From the NCBI GenBank assembly GCA_002478145.1, contig DLMI01000158.1, forward strand, positions 1-5,350: DNA of 5,350 nucleotides, read 5' to 3'. This document shows positions 1 to 5,350 of the stretch, in pieces. How positions within the stretch are numbered: the first letter of the stretch is position 1; each line of letters opens with the position of its first letter. This DNA is from Acidobacteria bacterium UBA7540. Its GTDB lineage: Bacteria; Acidobacteriota; Terriglobia; UBA7540. The position numbers and the translations under genes were made by a program. The notes beneath the pieces were generated by a model, which did not search any database, was not told where the DNA came from, and was given only the letters and a program-made list of their open reading frames with translations.

Positions 1-360
1 GGCGCCGTGGTTGGCGTGCGCCCAGAGATCATGGGCATCGGACCGGTGCCGGCAATTCAAACCTTGCTGGACGTTGCCGGACTGAGCCTGGGGCAGATCG
101 ATCGCTTCGAAATCAATGAGGCTTTCGGCGCACAAGTTCTCGCCTGCCAGCACGAGCTTGGCCTGGACCGAAGTAAACTCAACGTCAACGGAGGCGCGAT
201 CGCCATCGGACATCCGCTCGGAGCCACTGGAGTCCGACTGGCGGTGACGCTAGCGCGCGAGTTGAAGCGCTCGAACGCGCGTTACGGCGTTGCCTCGGCC
301 TGTATCGGAGGCGGACAAGGCATTGCCTTGCTGGTCGAGAATATTTCAGCTGCCAACTAG
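1..360 (+). CDS. Thiolase (acetyl-CoA acyltransferase), C-terminal part, 5' end outside window
   Basis: This is the C-terminal 119 residues of a thiolase, the enzyme that cleaves 3-ketoacyl-CoA with CoA to give acetyl-CoA and a shortened acyl-CoA, the last step of beta-oxidation (or the reverse condensation). The frame is open from base 1, so the true start lies upstream; the GTG at position 7 is internal. Three thiolase signatures are visible: NEAF at residues 39-42 of the fragment, the GHPLG block with the catalytic His at about residue 71, and the CIGGGQG block near the end with the catalytic Cys at about residue 101. All active-site residues of this half are present, so the gene looks intact and ends in TAG. 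It runs convergently into the tetR-type gene, 20 bases away. The nearby acyl-CoA synthetase favours a degradative role, but biosynthetic acetyl-CoA acetyltransferase cannot be excluded from this half alone. Confidence 0.95.
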   Translation, partial: GAVVGVRPEIMGIGPVPAIQTLLDVAGLSLGQIDRFEINEAFGAQVLACQHELGLDRSKLNVNGGAIAIGHPLGATGVRLAVTLARELKRSNARYGVASACIGGGQGIALLVENISAAN

Positions 361-380
361 CAACAGCGTTTGAAAGCCTA

Positions 381-1091
381 TCAAGATTGAGCGGCCGGAG
401 CGCTTCCGGCTGGTCGGGGAGACAAAGTAGAGTAAATCCCGCCCAGGAATACATCTCCGATTTCCCGGGCCAGGACGGTTGCGTCGCCGTCGACATGCGG
501 GTTGTACCATGTGTAGATCCAGTTCATCATTCCGAACAGCGACAGGACCGCCACGCGGGAGTTGAACTGCAAGTCCTTGGCAGCCTTTAGCGCATCGACC
601 AAGTCCGCGCAACAGTGGTAATACTGCCGCTTGAGGCTGGCGATGTCCGCTCCAAACTCTTCTTTGAGTGCATCGTCTTCGTGCGAGAGCACCCTCATCG
701 ATTTTGGATTGGCGAGAAAGTATTCGAGATGCGCGAGAATAAAAACCCGAATGCGTTGCTCGGGATCGCTCTCGTCTCTTAGACGTTCGCGAACCAGGTC
801 CATAACAGAGAGAAAGAGATGCCGCTGGATGACGTAGAGCAGTTTCTCCTTGGACTCGAAGTAGTAGTAAAGACCAGCCAAGGACATCCCGCTCGCTCGG
901 GACAGGTCGCGAATGGAAGCGCCCTCGTACCCTTTTTCGTAGAAAATCGCAGTCGCATGTTCTAGGATTTTCGCGAGTTGGCGGTCGTAGCGGCTGTCGG
1001 AAACGGGAGTGGCGGAATCTGGAGTCGGTGAAGTTGGGCTCATATGTGCTTCGAGCGAACCTCGGTTATTACTGCGGTCCATCTTACGCAT
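381..1091 (-). CDS. TetR/AcrR-family transcriptional regulator, probable fatty-acid/acyl-CoA type
   Basis: This is a DNA-binding one-component regulator of 236 residues from the chosen start. Residues about 40-88 form the TetR N-terminal domain: a first helix with ILEHATAIFYEKGYEG, then the helix-turn-helix ASIRDLSRASGMSLAGLYYYF and the KEKLL segment. The C-terminal ligand and dimer domain carries GMMNWIYTWYNP at 187-198, a motif I associate with the KstR2-like TetR C-terminal family, whose members often sense acyl-CoA thioesters. Of four clustered in-frame ATGs (1097, 1091, 1082, 1043), 1091 is preferred because AAGG sits 6 bases upstream; the ATG at 1097 directly abuts that AAGG. The first 35 or so residues are Ser/Thr/Pro-rich and probably disordered. 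Two adjacent Cys at 160-161 are notable but of unknown meaning. The position between a thiolase and a divergent acyl-CoA synthetase suggests that it represses fatty-acid catabolism (inference); the ligand is unknown. Confidence 0.92.
   Translation of the reverse strand: MRKMDRSNNRGSLEAHMSPTSPTPDSATPVSDSRYDRQLAKILEHATAIFYEKGYEGASIRDLSRASGMSLAGLYYYFESKEKLLYVIQRHLFLSVMDLVRERLRDESDPEQRIRVFILAHLEYFLANPKSMRVLSHEDDALKEEFGADIASLKRQYYHCCADLVDALKAAKDLQFNSRVAVLSLFGMMNWIYTWYNPHVDGDATVLAREIGDVFLGGIYSTLSPRPAGSAPAAQS
394..410. terminator. Weak hairpin between convergent genes, possible transcription end
   Basis: GCCGGAG at 394-400 can pair with TTCCGGC at 404-410 (one G-U pair in RNA) around a 3-base loop. 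It lies 33 bases past the thiolase stop and inside the last codons of the convergent regulator gene. Neither strand has a following T-tract, so it is not a canonical Rho-independent terminator. It could slow polymerase from either side, or it may be only GC-rich coding sequence. Confidence 0.2.
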
Positions 1092-1097
1092 TGTCAT

Positions 1098-1101
1098 CCT
1101 T
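1098..1101 (-). promoter_or_regulatory. Shine-Dalgarno that decides the regulator start
   Basis: On the minus strand this reads AAGG, followed by ATGACA and then ATG. The 6-base spacing suits the second ATG (position 1091). The first ATG (1097) has no spacing from it at all. The core is only four bases long, so the start choice is moderate. Confidence 0.5.
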
Positions 1102-1109
1102 GATTAATT

Positions 1110-1125
1110 ATTCTATGGCAAGAAT
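1110..1125. promoter_or_regulatory. Inverted repeat, candidate TetR operator in divergent promoter region
   Basis: ATTCT at 1110-1114 and AGAAT at 1121-1125 form perfect 5-base arms around a 6-base centre, 16 bp in all. The repeat sits in the 100-base gap between the divergent regulator and acyl-CoA synthetase genes, the usual place for a TetR-family operator. On the minus strand its left arm overlaps TAGAAT, a one-mismatch match to a -10 hexamer for the regulator gene, so binding there could give autoregulation. No good -35 is paired with that hexamer. The arms are short, and one such site can occur by chance in AT-rich promoter DNA. Confidence 0.35.
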
Positions 1126-1181
1126 CTGTAACCGCGGCTTTCAGGAGTCGTGGCTCTCGGGCGCGCTGAAACCCAATCCAT

Positions 1182-1186
1182 AAGGA
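1182..1186 (+). promoter_or_regulatory. Shine-Dalgarno for the acyl-CoA synthetase gene
   Basis: AAGGA lies 5 bases before the ATG at 1192. A second AAGGA at 1196-1200 precedes the in-frame ATG at 1207 by 6 bases, so initiation at the MM pair a few codons later is also possible. No comparable site precedes the GTG at 1150. Confidence 0.6.
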
Positions 1187-1191
1187 TCCGC

Positions 1192-2805
1192 ATGCAAGGA
1201 ACTATGATGCACTATTCGCTGACGCTCTCACACAGCCTGGAGCGTGCGGGCAAGTTCTTTCCGAATGCCGAGATTGTTTCTCGGCGGCCTGATCATACGC
1301 TCCACCGTTACTCCTATGCGGACCTGTACCGGCGAGCGCGTGCACTTGCGGAGGCCTTGCAGGGAGCTGGTCTAAAGCGCGGCGATCGCGTGGCAACTCT
1401 GATGTGGAACCATCACGCGCATCTCGAAGCCTACTTTGGCATCCCAATCGCCGGTGGTGTGTTGCACACGCTGAACCTGCGTCTGGCGCCGTCAGAGATC
1501 GCCTACATCGCCAATCACGCGCAGGACCGCTTCCTGATTGTCGACGACGTTCTGCTCCCACTGTACGCAAGGATTAAAGATTTAGTCCATTTTGAACGCG
1601 TGATCGTAGTTGGGTGGTCGGGCCGAACCACGGCCTCAGGGCTCGAGGACTATGAGGAGTTCCTGAACACGGCCTCTGGTAGTTTCCGTTATCCCGATCT
1701 CGACGAAAACGAAGCTGCCTGCATGTGCTACACATCGGGTACGACTGGAGTTCCTAAAGGAGTCGTGTACACGCACCGGTCCGTGATGCTGCACTCGTTT
1801 CTTCTCACGACGGTGGACAACTTCGGTATCTGTAACGCCGACACCGTGTTGCCAATTGTTTCCATGTTTCACGTCAACGGCTGGGGACTTTCGTACGCCG
1901 CAACGCTGGTGGGATCGAAACAAGTTCTGCCCGGTCCGCATCTCAAAGCGGAAAGCCTGCTGGACTTGTGTGAAAAGGAAACTGTCACCGTTGCCGCGGG
2001 CGTACCAACGGTCTGGCACAGCATTCTGGAGTGCCTGGACCAGAATCCTGGCAGTTGGAACCTGCCGCCCATGCGAGTTCTCGTAGGCGGCGCGGCCCCC
2101 TCGCTCGCGCTGGTTCAGAGACTGCGACGGCATGGATGGAGTCTCGAACAGGGTTGGGGACTGACCGAGAGCAGTCCGCAAGCAACGACGAGCCAAATCA
2201 AAGCACACATGAAGAATTGGACCGAGGAAGAGAAATGCGAAATCAAAGCGCAGGCCGGAATCCCAGTTCCGTTCGTTGAGAGGAGAGTCATGAACGCAGA
2301 TGGCGAAGTTCCATGGGACGGAGAAACCATGGGAGAGGTGCAACTGCGCGGGCCCTGGGTGGCGGCCAGCTATTACAACCTGCCGGCGGAGAACGACAAG
2401 TGGACGCCAGACGGATGGTTTCGCACCAGCGACGTGGGAACGATTAATGACGAAGGCTATCTGCGAATCGTGGACCGCACAAAGGACCTGATTAAGTCCG
2501 GCGGCGAGTGGATAAGTTCTGTCGACCTGGAAAACGCTCTGCTCGCGCATCCGAAGATTCGCGAAGCAGCGGTGATCGCGGTTGCCCATCCGAAGTGGCA
2601 GGAGCGGCCTGTGGCCGTGATCGTGGCGAACGAGGGAGCACGTTTGTCTGCGCAAGCTCTGCGCGATTTCCTGTCGCCGAAGTTCGCAAAATGGCAGTTG
2701 CCAGATGCGTTTGTGTTTGTGGAGGAGCTGCCGCATACGTCTACGGGGAAACTGTTGAAGGCAGAACTGAGGCGCCGCTTTCAGGATTGGAAGTGGGAAG
2801 GCTAG
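1192..2805 (+). CDS. Long-chain fatty acyl-CoA synthetase (AMP-forming ligase, Thermus ttLC-FACS type)
   Basis: This enzyme activates a fatty acid with ATP and CoA, through an acyl-AMP, to acyl-CoA in the cytoplasm, feeding beta-oxidation. The 537-residue product carries the full set of adenylate-forming motifs: the phosphate loop YTSGTTGVPKG at 180-190, FHVNGWG with Trp231 in the place of the fatty-acid gate Trp of the Thermus enzyme, GWGLTES near 321-327, the TSD Asp at 414, the hinge and CoA motif DRTKDLIKSGGEW at 428-440, and the A10 Lys in STGK at 520. The stretch around GGEWISSVDLENAL and the later KWQLPDA closely match that Thermus family from memory, so a long-chain or medium-chain substrate is likely but not proven. 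The ATG at 1192 fits both the Shine-Dalgarno and the family's MQGTMM-like start; a GTG at 1150 would add 14 residues unlike the family. The gene is divergent from the TetR gene and probably controlled by it. It appears intact. Confidence 0.95.
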   Translation: MQGTMMHYSLTLSHSLERAGKFFPNAEIVSRRPDHTLHRYSYADLYRRARALAEALQGAGLKRGDRVATLMWNHHAHLEAYFGIPIAGGVLHTLNLRLAPSEIAYIANHAQDRFLIVDDVLLPLYARIKDLVHFERVIVVGWSGRTTASGLEDYEEFLNTASGSFRYPDLDENEAACMCYTSGTTGVPKGVVYTHRSVMLHSFLLTTVDNFGICNADTVLPIVSMFHVNGWGLSYAATLVGSKQVLPGPHLKAESLLDLCEKETVTVAAGVPTVWHSILECLDQNPGSWNLPPMRVLVGGAAPSLALVQRLRRHGWSLEQGWGLTESSPQATTSQIKAHMKNWTEEEKCEIKAQAGIPVPFVERRVMNADGEVPWDGETMGEVQLRGPWVAASYYNLPAENDKWTPDGWFRTSDVGTINDEGYLRIVDRTKDLIKSGGEWISSVDLENALLAHPKIREAAVIAVAHPKWQERPVAVIVANEGARLSAQALRDFLSPKFAKWQLPDAFVFVEELPHTSTGKLLKAELRRRFQDWKWEG

Positions 2806-2878
2806 GAGCAGCCGATTGAGCGACGGGCACAGCTCGGCGCAGATTTTCCCGCGGCCGTTGAATAGCTGATGCCAGGAC

Positions 2879-3313
2879 CTACTTCACCTGCAGCGACTCT
2901 ATATATCGGTTAAGGTTCGCAATGCGTTCGGTCACGATTCCCTCGTTACCCTGACTCATGCTCCAGAACACCCGGCCCCACACCGGCATTTCCTGGTCGC
3001 CGTGTGGCACCAGATTGGTTTGTCCGCGCAGAATGCTTGTCACCTTGTCCGCAGGATACTTGCCCCCATTGAGCTTAGCCAAAACGGTCAAATCGGCGGG
3101 GACTGCTTTGAGCCCGGGCGCGGCCGGACCATCCCCTTTGGCGTCCTTACCGTGGCAGGCGGCGCAATAGCTTACGAACATTTCCTTGCCGGACGCTGGA
3201 GAAGTTTGCGGCGCCGCTTGATGCTTGACTTCAGGTTTTGCTTCCTGTGCGGTGGCAATCGTCACACTCGCCAAGACCAGAGTTACACAGCAAGCGAAAT
3301 AGCGTAAACCCAT
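2879..3313 (-). CDS. Exported monoheme cytochrome c (class I-like)
   Basis: This is a small periplasmic electron carrier or heme subunit of 144 residues. Residues 1-22 look like a Sec signal peptide: Arg at 4, a hydrophobic core and an ATA motif before a likely cut at 22/23. A polar Lys/Pro/Gln-rich linker follows to about residue 40. The single heme site is CAACH at 50-54, followed by GKDAKGDGPAAPG, which is typical of class I c-type domains. Met109 in QEMPVWG is the probable distal axial ligand, and the C-terminal helix includes RIANLNRYIESL. Only one CXXCH is present. The start is firm because a perfect AGGAGG lies 5 bases upstream. The gene follows the TonB-dependent receptor gene on the same strand after 123 bases and converges with the acyl-CoA synthetase. 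No redox partner gene is visible, so its specific electron donor and acceptor are unknown. Confidence 0.93.
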   Translation of the reverse strand: MGLRYFACCVTLVLASVTIATAQEAKPEVKHQAAPQTSPASGKEMFVSYCAACHGKDAKGDGPAAPGLKAVPADLTVLAKLNGGKYPADKVTSILRGQTNLVPHGDQEMPVWGRVFWSMSQGNEGIVTERIANLNRYIESLQVK

Positions 3314-3318
3314 GAATT

Positions 3319-3324
3319 CCTCCT
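3319..3324 (-). promoter_or_regulatory. Consensus Shine-Dalgarno for the cytochrome c gene
   Basis: The minus strand reads AGGAGG, then five bases (AATTC), then ATG. It is the strongest ribosome-binding site in the window and fixes the cytochrome start at 3313. It suggests efficient translation. Confidence 0.85.
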
Positions 3325-3380
3325 GTAGTTCCCGCGAGCTGTGCCTCCCTGTGGCGTCCTCGCGTAACCATGCTTGAGAT

Positions 3381-3426
3381 AGAAAACGACGACGCCAGCC
3401 GCTCAGGATCGAACAGCCAGCGTCGC
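3381..3426 (-). terminator. Candidate Rho-independent terminator after the receptor gene
   Basis: On the minus strand, GCGACGC (3426-3420), just past the receptor stop, can pair with GCGTCGT (3395-3389), including one G-U pair, across a 24-base loop. CG and then TTTTCT follow (3386-3381). A competing small hairpin, CCAGCG-A-CGCTGG at 3417-3429, overlaps the left arm. The T-tract supports a terminator, but the loop is long and the stem modest. If real, the cytochrome gene would need its own promoter in the remaining 60 or so bases, where I see no convincing one. Confidence 0.35.
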
Positions 3427-3436
3427 TGGATGCCCC

Positions 3437-5350
3437 TTAGAACGAAAATTTCACCGAGAACTGCAACTGGCGCGGATTGAGCATAGTTCTTGGCTGCCCG
3501 AACGTAGCATTCGGAGAGTTCGGAACCGTGACCGGCAACAGTCCTAAGGCGAGCCAGGCTGGTGGCGCAGCCGCTGCCTGCTCGGTGGCGCAAGACACTG
3601 ACGCATCGCCGCCTTGAATCGCCCGCGTCGTCGCGTCGTTATAGTGCTTCGGAACAGCCCCGCAGAAAGCAGGCGAGCCGTAGATGTAATTCACTTCATC
3701 TACATTCTGCCGGTTGAACACGTTGAATGCATCTACAGTTAAATCGAGCCTCAAGTGTTCATGAAACTGGAAATAACGCGACAAACGCAGATCAAAGGAA
3801 TACAGTGGATCGCCAATGTAGGTGTTCCGGCCGATCATAGTGTCGCAATTCGACACGTTGGTGCAGACACCGCCCAATCCGCCAACGCGATCCGTGCTCA
3901 GGCCAGCCACGTCGCCAAGAACGTTTTGCCCGGCGAACAGCGTGAAGGGCCGACCAGACTGCAGGGTGATAATGCTGCTGAATTCGAAGTTCCGCGCAAA
4001 ACTATCCTGGGGTCCATCGGCGGTGAAGTTCGCCACTACGTGATGGCGAACGTCCTGGTTCGAGTTGCCACGCTCCGAAGCGTAGTTGAATTGGTTGGGC
4101 GGTAGATTAATGAAGGTGGTGAAATTGCCGTTGTCAATGGTGTGAGAGTAGGTGTAGTTGGCGGTCAGGTTGAACAACCTGCCGATACGCTCAACTGCCG
4201 TAAGCGTCAGGCCGTGGTAGACGGCGTTGGCCACGTCGTTGTTGTAGTCGAGAAGGCCGCCACTCAGCGTCGCTGGAGCGCCGGCGGAGGGTACACCGAA
4301 CTCCAACCCAGAGGGATTGACGGGCAGCTGAGGATTAGGGGGTGCAAAGGCCGGGGGAATCGGGCTCGCTGGACCCAGCCAATCGAAAAACGGGCCCAAG
4401 CCCAAGGGCCCAAGAATGGGTGTTCCGCTGCACGGGGTGAGAGAGCCGCTCGGATCGAGCAGCCCTTGAGCATAGTAAGGATTGGAGGGCTTGGCCGTCC
4501 CATAAGGACAGGGCACGTTGATATTGTTGCCCCGTACGAGTTTGTGCGCCCCCACGAACAGATATCCCACCTGCAGCGAGAGTCCTCCGCCTAATTGGCG
4601 ATCAATCTCGAGGCTGGCCTGTTCGGCATAAGGAAGTCGCGCGTTACGCTGGATGCCACCGGAACCAACACCGCAGGCCCCGCTCAGCGCGCCGGTTACA
4701 GCGTTAGCAGTACAGGGCCCGGTTAAAGACACTGCGGAGTAAGCATTGGGACCATCGCCGAGGATGCCGAGGGCCGTTAGGGCTGCGATGCTTATCGTAC
4801 CGCCCGGAGCGGTGTTGCAAATCGTATTAGGTATACCTAACACCGCGCAAGGGAGGGAAGGTGTGCCCGGGTAACCCGGATCTGCGGATAGTTGCCAGCC
4901 TCCGGTGGCCGCGTTGTTTTGGATCATCGGAACCACCACGCCTTGAGAAAATCCGTTTGCGGCGCAACTGGGGTCTGCGCCCGGAGGATTGCAGAAGTAT
5001 CCCGGAAGCGCCTTCTGGTTTCCTGTGGTGAAGAAGAACGTGAGGTTATTGCGATCGAAGAAGATTCCGGAGCCGGCGCGAATGACCGTTTTGGCGTCGG
5101 GAGAATAGGCGAAGCCTACTCGCGGTTGGAAAGCGCGGTAGTCCTGGTTGATGGTGCTTCCCAGTCCGGTTTCGACATCCCAGCGCAAGCCGTAATTCAA
5201 AGTCAGGTGGGGAGTGACTCGCCACTGATCCTCGGCAAAGAATCCCCAGTAGCCGTGGTTCAAGCTGTAAGCGTAGTTGGAATACTGGTTGGTGGGAAAT
5301 GCGTTCGGCCAGCCACTGCCGAAGCCTCCGCCGGTTGCTGGTAAAGGCTG
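3437..5350 (-). CDS. TonB-dependent receptor (Oar-like), C-terminal beta-barrel part, 5' end outside window
   Basis: This is an outer-membrane receptor of the large acidobacterial Oar-like type, which usually has an N-terminal carboxypeptidase-regulatory-like domain, a plug and a barrel, and takes up unknown ligands using TonB energy (family knowledge). Only the last 637 residues are present. The frame is open to the window edge; an apparent start at 5263 is a TTG inside the gene. Visible barrel features are GYWGFFAEDQWRVTPHLTLNYGLRWD near residues 33-58, FQPRVGFAYSPD, NYTYSHTIDN near 398-407, DLTVDAFNVFNRQN near 536-549, and a C-terminal strand ending QFSVKFSF with a terminal Phe, the usual barrel-assembly signal. 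The predicted loops are long and Gly/Pro/Ala-rich, with twelve Cys in six nearby pairs (120/129, 168/178, 213/226, 281/307, 496/502, 563/587). The plug and TonB box are not in view, so the substrate cannot be inferred. The cytochrome c gene follows on the same strand. Confidence 0.92.
   Translation of the reverse strand, partial: QPLPATGGGFGSGWPNAFPTNQYSNYAYSLNHGYWGFFAEDQWRVTPHLTLNYGLRWDVETGLGSTINQDYRAFQPRVGFAYSPDAKTVIRAGSGIFFDRNNLTFFFTTGNQKALPGYFCNPPGADPSCAANGFSQGVVVPMIQNNAATGGWQLSADPGYPGTPSLPCAVLGIPNTICNTAPGGTISIAALTALGILGDGPNAYSAVSLTGPCTANAVTGALSGACGVGSGGIQRNARLPYAEQASLEIDRQLGGGLSLQVGYLFVGAHKLVRGNNINVPCPYGTAKPSNPYYAQGLLDPSGSLTPCSGTPILGPLGLGPFFDWLGPASPIPPAFAPPNPQLPVNPSGLEFGVPSAGAPATLSGGLLDYNNDVANAVYHGLTLTAVERIGRLFNLTANYTYSHTIDNGNFTTFINLPPNQFNYASERGNSNQDVRHHVVANFTADGPQDSFARNFEFSSIITLQSGRPFTLFAGQNVLGDVAGLSTDRVGGLGGVCTNVSNCDTMIGRNTYIGDPLYSFDLRLSRYFQFHEHLRLDLTVDAFNVFNRQNVDEVNYIYGSPAFCGAVPKHYNDATTRAIQGGDASVSCATEQAAAAPPAWLALGLLPVTVPNSPNATFGQPRTMLNPRQLQFSVKFSF

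Noticed and set aside
1150..1191. GTG at 1150 as the start of the acyl-CoA synthetase
   Set aside because: It has no good Shine-Dalgarno and would add 14 residues absent from the family. The ATG at 1192 has AAGGA at the right distance and gives the family-like N-terminus.
1636..2736. Long open frame of 366 codons on the minus strand opposite the acyl-CoA synthetase gene
   Set aside because: Its translation is rich in Arg, His and Gln with no recognisable domain, and it is fully antisense to a gene with all of its family motifs. It is a codon-usage shadow of a GC-rich gene.
2806..2878. Possible terminator between the convergent acyl-CoA synthetase and cytochrome genes
   Set aside because: I looked for a stem followed by a T-run on both strands. 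Only a CAGCT/AGCTG pair with a very long loop is present, which is not convincing.
4827..4840. Perfect 14-bp palindrome TTAGGTATACCTAA, with GGTGTT and AACACC nearby at 4811-4816 and 4839-4844
   Set aside because: It lies inside the receptor coding sequence. About 0.3 perfect 14-bp palindromes are expected by chance in a window of this size, so alone it is weak evidence for a regulatory site.
4867..4879. Inverted repeat CCGGGT-A-ACCCGG
   Set aside because: It is inside the receptor gene and explained by Pro-Gly codons; it has a one-base loop and no T-tract or promoter context.
4142..5344. Two 150-codon open frames on the plus strand opposite the receptor gene (4142-4594 and 4892-5344)
   Set aside because: Both are antisense to the clear barrel-coding frame, lack any motif, and are Gly/Arg/Val-rich as expected of a shadow frame.

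Overview
The window looks like ordinary chromosomal DNA from a member of the Acidobacteriota (inference). The main clue is the large minus-strand gene, which encodes the outer-membrane barrel of an Oar-like TonB-dependent receptor, a family greatly expanded in soil Acidobacteriota. The moderately high GC content and an acyl-CoA ligase of the Thermus-type long-chain family fit this, but a 5.35 kb window cannot fix the taxon.

Layout, left to right. (1) Positions 1-360, plus strand: the last 119 codons of a thiolase, cut by the window edge. (2) Positions 381-1091, minus strand: a TetR-family regulator, convergent with the thiolase, with only 20 bases between the two stop codons. (3) Positions 1092-1191: a short divergent promoter region carrying a 16-bp inverted repeat that could be the operator. 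(4) Positions 1192-2805, plus strand: a complete long-chain fatty acyl-CoA synthetase. (5) Positions 2806-2878: a convergent gap with no clear terminator. (6) Positions 2879-3313, minus strand: a small exported monoheme cytochrome c with a very strong Shine-Dalgarno sequence. (7) Positions 3314-3436: a gap with a candidate terminator for the gene upstream. (8) Positions 3437-5350, minus strand: the C-terminal 637 codons of the TonB-dependent receptor, open at the right edge.

The left half is a fatty-acid catabolism module. The synthetase activates a fatty acid to its acyl-CoA, the thiolase performs the final cleavage of beta-oxidation, and the TetR protein between them resembles acyl-CoA-responsive repressors. 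It probably controls its own gene and the divergent synthetase. The right half concerns the cell envelope: an outer-membrane receptor followed by a periplasmic cytochrome. No functional link between the two halves is visible.

I found no sign of a previously undescribed system: no mobile element, CRISPR array, RNA gene or unusual cassette. The observations most worth a second look are six closely spaced cysteine pairs in the receptor and the putative operator between tetR and the synthetase gene.
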